From the NCBI GenBank assembly GCA_963831005.1, contig CAWHOW010000028.1:1-64000 (forward strand): a stretch of DNA of 64,000 bases. The letters run 5' to 3'. The notes beneath the pieces were generated by a model. It was not told where the DNA came from, ran no database searches, and was given only the letters and a program-made list of their open reading frames with translations. Source of the stretch: CAWHOW01 sp963831005. GTDB lineage: Bacteria; Bacteroidota; Bacteroidia; Bacteroidales; CG2-30-32-10. This document shows positions 56,474 to 64,000 of this stretch, piece after piece. The translations under genes and the position numbers were made by a program. Each line of letters begins with the position of its first letter. The stretch's first letter is position 1.

Positions 56474-56502
56474 CAAATATACCGAAAATAAGAGGGGGCA
56501 AA
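56474..56502 (-). promoter_or_regulatory. Bacteroidota promoter of glnN
   Basis: Minus strand TTTG (56499-56502) and TATATTTG (56474-56481) are 17 bases apart; transcription would start near 56468, about 12 bases before the ATG. Confidence 0.6.
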
Positions 56503-56640
56503 TTGTATTTTTTTCAATATTTTATCAACATACCCCATGTTTTATCATCCGCTCTAATATTTTTTACATGTTTTAATGTTATTTTAAACAAGAAAAGGTC
56601 TTGCAATATGCGAAACCTTTAATTTATTATTAGATATTCA

Positions 56641-56849
56641 CTGATGTTACGCAGAAACACATTTTAATTTTTAACCGCTGAGTTCGCAGAGAAGATTAAT
56701 CACAGAGATACCGCTGAGTTAATACTAATTTATCTATTTTCGTTTTTCAGATAAATTATATTTCTCTGCGTATCTCTGCGATTAATTTTCTCTGTGGACG
56801 GAGTTTATCCCGATAAAATTGGGACGGTTATTTTATTGCGTAACATCAG
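56641..56849. mobile_element. MITE-like element, family B, copy 1
   Basis: Terminal inverted repeat CTGATGTTACGCA / TGCGTAACATCAG, 209 bp, flanked by ATATTCA on both sides (56634-56640 and 56850-56856), a 7-bp target duplication (8 if the end G is counted). The inside is non-coding, with CCGCTGAGTTCGCAGAG and TCTCTGCGTATCTCTGCG arms. Its transposase is not in the window. Confidence 0.85.
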
Positions 56850-56863
56850 ATATTCATTATTCT

Positions 56864-57310
56864 TTATTTGACTTTGATAATTGGTAACATGGTAATTTTT
56901 GATTTCACTGAATTCGATATCAAACATGCCGCTTCCGATTTTTGTAATATCCGTTCTGCCTTCTCACGATCTTTTTCATCAACAATGATTACCGTTGGTT
57001 CAAGTACTATCTCATTCATCAGGAGCTTGCCTTCTACTTGTTCCAGCTTACCTTTTGATTTACAACTAAAGTGTTCAAATTCTAGTCTTGAATTTTCAGC
57101 TATAGATAAAAAGGTTGTCATCAGGCAACTGCTAACTGCTGCTGTAAATAAATGTTCAGGCGACCATATTCCGGGTATCCCTTTTGGGAATTCGGGCGGT
57201 GTTGCAACTTCTATACAAATTCCTCCTTCCATATTCAATTCCGGCGAACATACCACTCCTCTTCGTTCTTGTTTCCACTCAACATCTATGTTGTAAAAAT
57301 GTGCTTCCAT
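56864..57310 (-). CDS. OsmC/Ohr-family protein
   Basis: The protein has 148 residues from the chosen start. The two family cysteines are in SSCLMTTFLSIAE and SEAACLISNSVKS. OsmC proteins reduce organic hydroperoxides; some act on other thiol substrates. The start MEAHFYNIDVEW (57310) comes one base after the rhodanese stop (TAATATG), so translation is coupled; the earlier Met at 57373 would overlap the rhodanese gene. Confidence 0.87.
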   Translation of the reverse strand: MEAHFYNIDVEWKQERRGVVCSPELNMEGGICIEVATPPEFPKGIPGIWSPEHLFTAAVSSCLMTTFLSIAENSRLEFEHFSCKSKGKLEQVEGKLLMNEIVLEPTVIIVDEKDREKAERILQKSEAACLISNSVKSKITMLPIIKVK

Positions 57311-57311
57311 A

Positions 57312-57626
57312 TTACCTGATTTTATTTTGCAGACTAAACCATGAACCTCCATTATGTACATTGGTGTATCCATTTGCTTTTAATATACTTTTAGCTGATG
57401 CACTGCGCATGCCCGATGCACAACAGGTAATGATAGTTTTATTCTTATCCTTAAACTTATTGAGGTTACTCTCAAGCTGATTGACAGAGATATTTACCGA
57501 GTCCCTAATATGTCCGCCGGCATATTCGCCTTTGCTTCTTACATCTAATATTATTGCACCGTCTTTCACTAATTGTGCATAATCGGTCTTTTCCAGACCA
57601 AACAAACTTTTAATTGATTTAAGCAT
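57312..57626 (-). CDS. Single-domain rhodanese-like protein
   Basis: The protein has 104 residues. The active-site loop is CCASGMRSAS, giving a CxxGxR pattern with nucleophile Cys; VRSKGEYAGGHI is the CDC25-like start motif. It moves sulfane sulfur or removes reactive sulfur. In Bacteroidota such genes often stand with OsmC and a Crp-type regulator, as here. Confidence 0.9.
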   Translation of the reverse strand: MLKSIKSLFGLEKTDYAQLVKDGAIILDVRSKGEYAGGHIRDSVNISVNQLESNLNKFKDKNKTIITCCASGMRSASAKSILKANGYTNVHNGGSWFSLQNKIR

Positions 57627-57639
57627 TTTAATAGATTTT

Positions 57640-57862
57640 ACTGCTTATCTCCTTTAAACAAGTTTACTTTACCACATAGGCACAGTAGAAACATAGTAAA
57701 ACACATAGCCCGATAATACCAATTGCTTCATCGTCCTTATTGAATCTATGTGAAGCCTATGTACCTATGATACTATGTGGTAAACTTAATTTCACGTTTT
57801 TAATCTTTTTATATAGTAATCTATTTATATTTCATTTTACTTGAACGAAGTGGATAAGCAGT
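57640..57862. mobile_element. MITE-like element, family A, single copy
   Basis: 223 bp with ends ACTGCTTATC / GATAAGCAGT and inner arms ACCACATAG / CTATGTGGT, flanked by TAGATTTT on both sides (57632-57639 and 57863-57870), an 8-bp target duplication. It sits 14 bases before the rhodanese ATG and must supply or displace that promoter. Non-coding. Confidence 0.93.
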
Positions 57863-58001
57863 TAGATTTTTTAAGTTTTACAATTTCATTTATGTTCAGA
57901 ATGCTGCTGTATCAATTCATATAATACTACATGAACCTTCAAACGTTTTACATTCCGGGGACAAAATTACAGTGCGCAAAAATACTTTTCAGTGATATAG
58001 G

Positions 58002-58631
58002 TTACAGAAGGGTGATTTTATTTCGCGAAAGTGAAATTAGCTTTTCATTTTCCATTTGTTTAAGCACCCTGCTTGTAGCTTCGCGACTGATGCCAAGCTC
58101 ATCGGCAAGCTTCTGGTGAGTTACAGAAATTTCTTTCGACTGATATAATGATGATTTTTGTTTAAGCAGGTGAAGCAAACGGACATCCACTTTCTGAAAA
58201 GCAACGGCATTTACCACGTCAAGGAGCTCTTCGAAACGTTTCTGGTAAAGGGTGAAAATAAAATCGGTCCATTCGGGGAATTCCTTTATCCAACTGCTTG
58301 CTTTATCAACAGGAATTAAAAGCACTTCGGCATCTTCTTCCACTATGGCTTTTATCTTACTTGTGTCGTTATGCATGCCAGCAAGCAACGACATGATGCA
58401 GCTTTCGCCGGGGCGAATGTAGTAAAGCAATATCTCCCTGCCTTCTTCGTCAGTCCTTATTACTTTGATACTACCTTTTATAACTATTGGAATAGACCTG
58501 ATATAAGAATTGAAATCCTGAATTATACTACCCGCAGCAAAGCTTTTAACCTGCCCTGTGGCATAAACTTCTTTGTTCAAAAGGGAGCGGAATAAATTCT
58601 CAGTTTGCGGCATTATATTTTTATTGGACAT
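58002..58631 (-). CDS. Crp/Fnr-family transcription regulator
   Basis: The protein has 209 residues. A cyclic-nucleotide-binding-like beta-roll (about 20-115, EGREILLYYIRPGESCIMSL) precedes a dimer helix and a Crp-type helix-turn-helix (TSRVLKQMENEKLISLSRN). FeS-cluster Cys of Fnr are absent. The placement before rhodanese and OsmC suggests it controls a sulfide or oxidative response; this is inference. Confidence 0.9.
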   Translation of the reverse strand: MSNKNIMPQTENLFRSLLNKEVYATGQVKSFAAGSIIQDFNSYIRSIPIVIKGSIKVIRTDEEGREILLYYIRPGESCIMSLLAGMHNDTSKIKAIVEEDAEVLLIPVDKASSWIKEFPEWTDFIFTLYQKRFEELLDVVNAVAFQKVDVRLLHLLKQKSSLYQSKEISVTHQKLADELGISREATSRVLKQMENEKLISLSRNKITLL

Positions 58632-58645
58632 TGTTTTTTTAATAA

Positions 58646-58848
58646 CTCATGTTACGCAGAAACACATTTTAATTTTTAACCGCTGAGTTCGCTGAGGTTT
58701 TACACAGAGAACCGCTGAGTTAATACTAATTTATCTATTTTCGTTTTTCTGTCATTATATTTCTCTGCGTATCTCTGCGATTAATTTTCTCTGTGGTCGG
58801 AGTTTATCCCGATAAAATCGGGACGGTTATTTTATTGCGTAACATCAG
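58646..58848. mobile_element. MITE-like element, family B, copy 2
   Basis: 203 bp, ends CTCATGTTACGCA / TGCGTAACATCAG (one mismatch), flanked by TTAATAA on both sides (58639-58645 and 58849-58855), again 7 bp. It inserted 14 bases before the Crp-family start codon. The core matches copy 1 at 56641. Confidence 0.87.
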
Positions 58849-59029
58849 TTAATAATTACTCCCGTAATTATCAGAAATCATTTTCAGTATTTACTTTAAC
58901 CAAGGATTTTAGCATAAAAATATCTTCTCACAAAGGTAAAACAAATTTCTTTCTTTATTATACCTTCCTTTTCCCTTATTAAAACTGCAATATAGAAGCA
59001 AGTCTTTCCGATTTTAGATATTGTTCCAA

Positions 59030-59575
59030 TGATTGGAGATATTGTCTATTTGATTGGAGACATTGTCTATTCCGTTGGAGACATTGTCTATTCCGTTGGA
59101 GACATTGTCTATTCCGTTGGAGACATTGTCTATTCCGTTGGAGACATTGTCTATTCCGTTGGAGACATTGTCTATTCCGTTGGAGACATTGTCTATTCCG
59201 TTGGAGACATTGTCTATTCCGTTGGAGACATTGTCTATTCCGTTGGAGACATTGTCTATTCCGTTGGAGACATTGTCTATTCCGTTGGAGACATTGTCTA
59301 TTCCGTTGGAGACATTGTCTATTCCGTTGGAGACATTGTCTATTCCGTTGGAGACATTGTCTATTCCGTTAGAGACATTGTCTATTCCGTTGGAGACATT
59401 GTCTATTCCGTTGGAGACATTGTCTATTCCGTTGGAGACATTGTCTATTCCGTTGGAGACATTGTCTATTCCGTTGGAGACATTGTCTATTCCGTTGGAG
59501 ACATTGTCTATTCCGTTGGAGACATTGTCTATTTGATTAGAGACATTAGTCCAATGATTGGAGACATTCTTTACA
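59030..59575. repeat. 21-bp tandem array 6 (26 units)
   Basis: Unit start CCGTTGGAGACATTG, end TCTATT. Twenty-two central units (59072-59533) are identical but for one base (59370 area: GTTAGAG); the outer units are degenerate (TGATTGGAGATATTG, TGATTAGAGACATTAG). The word AGACATTGTCT is a small dyad. Two open frames run through it because of the 21-base period (GDIVYSV and ETLSIPL heptads); no start signal or domain supports coding. The rest of 58849-59634 is AT-rich and has no gene. Confidence 0.95.
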
Positions 59576-59634
59576 TGAACGTTAACAAAACGAACAAGAT
59601 TTAGGGAAAGATGGGGAATTAGAGACTAAAAATA

Positions 59635-60159
59635 CTACTTTTCGTCCACCCTGTCGTTATCCCACCAAAGGTCCTGGTTATCCATGTTGACGTCGGCATT
59701 ATCATCGTAGTCGTGTTCTTCATCAATACCCGTACTGCGGTAATGATAAAAAGTGAGGTTAGGGCTATTATCTTTATCGAAAAGCACTGCATAGGAATAC
59801 CTGGCTATCTTATAACACCTGCGGTACGAAATGCCGGGATATTTTGCAGTAAACAAGACAAGAACGCCGTAAGGAATAGTATCCATTTTAATATCCTGGA
59901 ACTTTTCGCCATCGGCATTAAATAAGTGCATTTCCTTTTTTTGAACGGAAGCAAAGGTTTTGCTGTTAAGTTCAAACCATTTTTCATCGTTAACAGAAGG
60001 ATAAGCAGTTTTGAATGATTGCAGAACAGGAGCCGGAACATTTGACCTGTTGGCCGAAATTACACCTTTTTTATTCTTGCAAACAATATGTAAATCCCTG
60101 ATATAAGTGCATGAACTTAAAAGGAAAGTGCTTACAGTAAGAATTAGTATATATTTCAT
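59635..60159 (-). CDS. Lipoprotein of unknown function (PepSY-like)
   Basis: The start at MKYILILTVSTFLLSSC is preferred because it gives a clean lipobox (LLSSC, Cys17); a longer frame begins at 60210. About 174 residues. The part VPAPVLQSFKTAYPSVNDEKWFE resembles the PepSY-like domain of small Bacteroidota lipoproteins. The tail is very acidic. Function unknown. Confidence 0.72.
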   Translation of the reverse strand: MKYILILTVSTFLLSSCTYIRDLHIVCKNKKGVISANRSNVPAPVLQSFKTAYPSVNDEKWFELNSKTFASVQKKEMHLFNADGEKFQDIKMDTIPYGVLVLFTAKYPGISYRRCYKIARYSYAVLFDKDNSPNLTFYHYRSTGIDEEHDYDDNADVNMDNQDLWWDNDRVDEK

Positions 60160-60226
60160 GCCATTAATAGTATGGATTGCTTGCATTTTAGCCATTCCTT
60201 GTTTTCTCAATATTATAATAATTAGA

Positions 60227-60449
60227 ACTGCTTATCTCCTTTAAACAAGTTTACTTTACCACATAGGCACAGTAGAAACATAGTAAAACACATAGCCCGA
60301 TAATACCAATTGCTTCATCGTCCTTATTGAATCTATGTGAAGCCTATGTTCCTATGATACTATGTGGTAAACTTAATTTCACGTTTTTAATCTTTTTATA
60401 TAGTAATCTATTTATATTTCATTTTACTTGACCGAAGTGGATAAGCAGT
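60227..60449. mobile_element. MITE-like element, family A, left copy of a tandem dimer
   Basis: 223 bp, differs from the other two copies at two bases that I can see (GTTCCTATG, TTGACCGAAG). The left flank is TAATTAGA (60219-60226), repeated after the right copy. Between the copies is TAGATTTT (60450-60457). Confidence 0.93.
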
Positions 60450-60457
60450 TAGATTTT

Positions 60458-60680
60458 ACTGCTTATCTCCTTTAAACAAGTTTACTTTACCACATAGGCA
60501 CAGTAGAAACATAGTAAAACACATAGCCCGATAATACCAATTGCTTCATCGTCCTTATTGAATCTATGTGAAGCCTATGTACCTATGATACTATGTGGTA
60601 AACTTAATTTCACGTTTTTAATCTTTTTATATAGTAATCTATTTATATTTCATTTTACTTGAACGAAGTGGATAAGCAGT
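60458..60680. mobile_element. MITE-like element, family A, right copy of a tandem dimer
   Basis: 223 bp, appears identical to the single copy at 57640-57862. Followed by TAATTAGA (60681-60688), the duplicate of the sequence before the left copy. The whole dimer is therefore one insertion with an 8-bp target duplication. Confidence 0.93.
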
Positions 60681-60731
60681 TAATTAGATTGCCGCAAAAA
60701 TAACATTAATTCAATACACAAATGTTAAAGC

Positions 60732-62840
60732 TTACTCCTTTTTCTTAGCAGCCTGTCTTTTATCAAATTCTTTCAATCCTTTTTCAAGGAAGGACACAAA
60801 ATTCTCCACATCACTGTTATAGCCTATGGGCATACAAAGCGTATCAGCCCTGTCATCAAGCAGCACATTGAAAGGTTGTGCATTAATATTATAATGTGTT
60901 ATTTCAAAATCGGCATATTTTTTACCAATACTCTTTTTAATTTTCCCGTCATAAGTAGAGGTTACCCACTCTGATTCAGGCAGCTCCTTTTTATCATCAA
61001 CATAAAGGGTGATAATGACAAATTTTTCCTTTAGCATCTTTAATACACGAGGGTCAGACCAAACATTCTCTTCCATTTTACGGCAATTCACACAACCATG
61101 ACCGGTAAAATCGAGGAATACTGGTTTGTTCTTCGCTCTTGCACATTTCATCCCCTGCTCAAAATCGAAATAGCCTTTTAAACCATGAGGAAGTGAAAGA
61201 AAATCTGCAAACTTTGGCATATCGCAAAGCTCTTCATCTGTCTTTGTGTTGCCCATCATTGCTGCCGTTTCAACCTGCTGCCTTACTATGGCATTAATAT
61301 CGAAATCCTGTGTGGTTTCAGGAGGAAGCCAGCCTGAAAGCATCTTTAATGGTGCGCCGAACATGCCGGGTATCATATACATCACAAATGAAAACACAAT
61401 AATGGCAATGCAAAGTCGCGGAAACTTTAGGAATTTCATTTCACTGTCGTGAGGAAACTTAAGCTTCCCAAGCAGGTAAACACCCATTAAAAAGAATATA
61501 ACTATCCACATAGCAAGAAACACTTCGCGGTCGAGGATGCGCCAGTGATATGTTTGATCGGCAACACTAAGGAACTTCAACCCAAGTGCAAGTTCAATAA
61601 AACCAAGTGAAACCTTTACAGAATTCAACCATCCTCCAGATTTCGGCAAATTACTTAGCAGGGAAGGGAAATAAGCGAAAATGGCAAATGGCAAAGCAAA
61701 AGCTGTGGAGAAGCCAAGCATAGCAACAATTGGGTGCCAGATATTACCTCCCGAAGAAGACTCAACTACAACAGCGCCAACTATAGGGCCTGTGCAGGAA
61801 AATGAAACAAGTACAAGCACAAAAGCCATAAAAAACGGACCAAGCCATCCGCCTTTGTCAACCTTTGCATCCATCTTATTTGTCAGTTTGCTGGGAAGAA
61901 CTATTTCAAACATCCCGAAGAATGAAGCTGCAAACAAAAAGAAAATAAGGAAGAACAAAATATTTGGTATCCAGTGCGTAGAAACCCAATTGAACACATC
62001 GGCTGTTACAGTTCCTTTCCCGAACAGATATGAGATGCCTATAAGCAGAGCGATAGGAACAGTGGAAATTAAAATGATAGAAACACCATAAAATACGGCC
62101 TGAAAAAATGCACGACGGCGGTTCTCACTCCCTTTCAAAAAAAAAGATACCGTCATTGGTACCATAGGGAACACGCAGGGTGTGAAGATTGCAATAAAGC
62201 CTGGAAGGAGCGACAGAAAAAATACAAGCCATAATGAAAGCCTGTCTTCGGCATTGGTGCAGGGCGTACAAGTGGGTGTTATCGTTCCTGAAGTATCTTT
62301 CTTCGCTCCCGGTGAAACAGAATCTGATTTAGATTTCTTAAGTGTATCTTTTATATCTTTAACAGGCGTGCCAACAGATTTTGAGTAGCCGTCAACATCG
62401 AAAGTAAAGGGAACATCATCAGGAGGAAGGCAGGATTTATCATTGCACGACATGAAGTTCAATGAGCCTTTAACCTTAAAAGCTTTTGTGGAAACTATCC
62501 TTATCTGCTGAATAAAAGTAACAGTATTCTCGAAATATTTCAACTTCATTTCGAAGTTCTTGTCGTACTCTTCAATTGCCTTGGGTTCGTAAACTTTACC
62601 TACGGGAATATAACCGTTATTCTTATCAAACGTGAAAGTAGTTGGAATGGGGCCATCGCCGGAAATGAACTGCGAGTATATATGCCAGCTCTTGTCGATA
62701 GTGGCTTTCATGTACAAATTCACAGTCGAGTCGTTTACTTTCGAACTGCTGAATGTCCATTTAACCGGCTTCAATACCTGCGAGAAAGCAAGGTTGCCAA
62801 TAAACAACAGCAGGAAAATTATAAGATATTTAGTTTTCAT
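60732..62840 (-). CDS. Thiol:disulfide interchange protein DsbD-like
   Basis: The protein has 702 residues. Signal peptide; a periplasmic alpha domain (to about 150) with the pair in SCNDKSCLPP; eight or so membrane helices with the pair Cys in TPCVFPMVP and SFSCTGP; a C-terminal thioredoxin domain with GCVNCRK. All three Cys pairs of DsbD are present, so it should carry electrons from cytosolic thioredoxin to periplasmic proteins such as the TlpA-like protein at 31623. Confidence 0.93.
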   Translation of the reverse strand: MKTKYLIIFLLLFIGNLAFSQVLKPVKWTFSSSKVNDSTVNLYMKATIDKSWHIYSQFISGDGPIPTTFTFDKNNGYIPVGKVYEPKAIEEYDKNFEMKLKYFENTVTFIQQIRIVSTKAFKVKGSLNFMSCNDKSCLPPDDVPFTFDVDGYSKSVGTPVKDIKDTLKKSKSDSVSPGAKKDTSGTITPTCTPCTNAEDRLSLWLVFFLSLLPGFIAIFTPCVFPMVPMTVSFFLKGSENRRRAFFQAVFYGVSIILISTVPIALLIGISYLFGKGTVTADVFNWVSTHWIPNILFFLIFFLFAASFFGMFEIVLPSKLTNKMDAKVDKGGWLGPFFMAFVLVLVSFSCTGPIVGAVVVESSSGGNIWHPIVAMLGFSTAFALPFAIFAYFPSLLSNLPKSGGWLNSVKVSLGFIELALGLKFLSVADQTYHWRILDREVFLAMWIVIFFLMGVYLLGKLKFPHDSEMKFLKFPRLCIAIIVFSFVMYMIPGMFGAPLKMLSGWLPPETTQDFDINAIVRQQVETAAMMGNTKTDEELCDMPKFADFLSLPHGLKGYFDFEQGMKCARAKNKPVFLDFTGHGCVNCRKMEENVWSDPRVLKMLKEKFVIITLYVDDKKELPESEWVTSTYDGKIKKSIGKKYADFEITHYNINAQPFNVLLDDRADTLCMPIGYNSDVENFVSFLEKGLKEFDKRQAAKKKE

Positions 62841-62867
62841 GCAAATAGATTTGAATTCATTTATATA

Positions 62868-63007
62868 CTGATATTACGTAAATTAATTTTTACCGCAAAG
62901 GGCGCAAAGTTTCTCGCAAAGAGCACTAAGAAATTCCCTTCTTTGCGTTCTCTGCGTATCTTTCCTTTGTGTTCTTTGCGGTTAAGTTCTATTCTATGTA
63001 ACATCAT
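62868..63007. repeat. Element related to family B, upstream of dsbD-like gene
   Basis: CTGATATTACGTA on the left and TATGTAACATCATG on the right are imperfect inverted ends like family B; inside are ACCGCAAAGGGCGCAAAG and CTTTGCGTTCTCTGCG. About 140 bp, no clear target duplication. It lies 27 bases before the DsbD start codon. Confidence 0.6.
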
Positions 63008-63035
63008 GTACTCATTCATTATTACACATGCAAAG

Positions 63036-64000
63036 TTAAATATTATTCCCAATTACTTCAGCAACAAAAACTTTTTTAGTCGATGAAGTTATCCTATACC
63101 TGTTATCTGTCCTGCTACCGATAATCCACATAATATCATTACCATTGCAAAGCAGCCAGGTATTTTCTTTATCTATCAGCGAAAATTTGCTGTCGGTAAA
63201 GAAATCGCTGAGTTTCTTTTTGCCGCGCATGCCAAAAGGATAAAAGAAATCGCCTTTCTCCCATTTACGAATGGTGAGAGGGAATTTAAACTTAGCGGCA
63301 TCAAACATTGCGATAGACTTATCTTTAATCTTTACTTCAAAATCCTTGGTAATATTAATGGTTTTGAATTTAAGATGAATGGGTTCTTTCAGTTCTTTAT
63401 AGCCTTCGGTAACAATAAAATCTTGTTTGGTTTCAATTTCCACTATAGGCGAAACTATCAGTTGCAACCTGTCCTTAAGCAGTCTGTGCGTTAAGGAAAA
63501 GAATTGTTTTCCGGTTTCGCCTTTCAGACTTTTGCATATAGTTGCAATGATGTCGCCTGAAAAGCCATAAGGTTTCAGCAATTCATAAAGGAATAATTCT
63601 TTCTGCGAAAGTGCAAGTATCTTCTTAATGTCAAATTTAACAAGGCTTCCCTCCTGCCCTGTCTTCGAGACGTCCCGCGTCATCCTGAGGAGCGAAGCGT
63701 CTCGAAGGAAAGCGGGACTCCTCAGACTGACGGCAGGCGGATTGGCAGGCTGCACAACTATCTCTTTTCTCTTTTTCCTCCACCATTTCAAGGAACAGGC
63801 ATTCAAGCTGCTTTAATCGTTCAATCTCTACTTTAACTGTCTTTTCAATATCGGGATTCAGCTCTTTCATCAGGGGAAGTAACTGATGGCGAATCTTGTT
63901 CCGCATATATTTTAGCGAAGCATTGCTGCTGTCTTCGCGGTATTTAAGCTTGTTCTTTTTAACGTAAGCTTCAATTTCAAGCCTGTCGGTGAACATCAGA
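63036..64000 (-). pseudogene. tilS: tRNA(Ile)-lysidine synthase, N-terminus beyond the window, broken by a repeat
   Basis: TilS makes lysidine in tRNA-Ile(CAU) and is usually essential. Visible parts: REDSSNASLKYMRNKIRHQL after the missing ATPase domain, a middle helical part, then the C-terminal domain (FPLTIRKWEKGDFFYPFGMRGKKKLSDFF, given as FPLTIRKWEKGDFFYPFG and MRGKKKLSDFF). Between KEKR and FDIKKIL lies a palindromic repeat of about 110 bases, and the frame changes by +1 around it. Both frames stay open through the repeat, so one base error plus an in-frame insertion would also explain it. Confidence 0.82.
63678..63732. repeat. Palindromic repeat inside tilS
   Basis: CGTCATCCTGAGGAG (63678-63692) mirrors CTCCTCAGACTGACG (63718-63732) with 13 of 15 matches; GTCCCGC / GCGGGAC extends it. 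The flanking GCCTGCC words also occur at 10770 and 34330. The insertion into tilS spans roughly 63640-63760. Confidence 0.7.

Noticed and set aside
59029..59604. Open frames of 160-191 codons through array 6
   Set aside because: They exist because the 21-base unit has no stop and is a multiple of three; two frames are open at once, there is no ribosome site, and the flanks decay like non-coding DNA.

Overview
The window looks like a contig from a member of the Bacteroidota. It is AT-rich. Several secreted proteins end in type IX secretion (T9SS) sorting domains. It carries a PorT-like T9SS gene beside menG/ubiE, a type III glutamine synthetase, a DUF4290 protein, and several -7 boxes of the form TAnnTTTG, which is the Bacteroidota promoter pattern. 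No tRNA or rRNA gene and no CRISPR array was seen. I cannot name the genus from sequence alone.

Region by region. 1-7243: three secreted cysteine peptidases. One is a partial C39/AvrRpt2-like enzyme with a small partner gene. The other two are tandem papain-family paralogues that carry their own chagasin-like inhibitor domain. 7454-26024: a large efflux block with two TolC-like outer-membrane factors (the first frame-broken), two lipoprotein adaptors and three AcrB-like RND pumps, interrupted by repeat arrays and one YD-repeat-like gene. 26021-31417: an e(P4)-type phosphatase, a frame-broken murA, and a LytTR regulator with a LytS-type kinase whose sensor part resembles GldM. 31623-39428: TlpA-like thioredoxin, GrpE, DnaJ, a NatAB-like ABC exporter, a Ppx/GppA phosphatase and a sigma-54 type response regulator. 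39482-49356: DUF4290, small membrane proteins, an aminotransferase, an ADP-heptose-type sugar kinase, menG, porT, a FAD oxidoreductase and a conserved protein. 49521-56456: GAPDH, a large PKD adhesin with a gliding-type C-terminus, a GNAT acetyltransferase and GlnN. 56864-64000: an OsmC/rhodanese/Crp stress block full of small mobile elements, a lipoprotein, DsbD, and a broken partial tilS.

The most unusual feature is non-coding. At least seven intergenic arrays have different sequences but all share a 21-bp period, two DNA helical turns, and several have visibly related units. A second is a 223-bp MITE-like element. Its tandem dimer at 60227-60680 carries between its two copies the same 8 bp that flank the single copy at 57640-57862. 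A third is a set of palindromic repeats that have entered the 5' ends of two efflux genes and the middle of tilS.

At least four places show apparent +1 shifts at homopolymers (OMF gene, murA twice, the kinase), and the tilS shift has the same sign. This pattern fits sequencing or assembly error at least as well as real gene decay, so the broken genes should be read with that in mind. My own counting of homopolymer runs is also fallible by a base.
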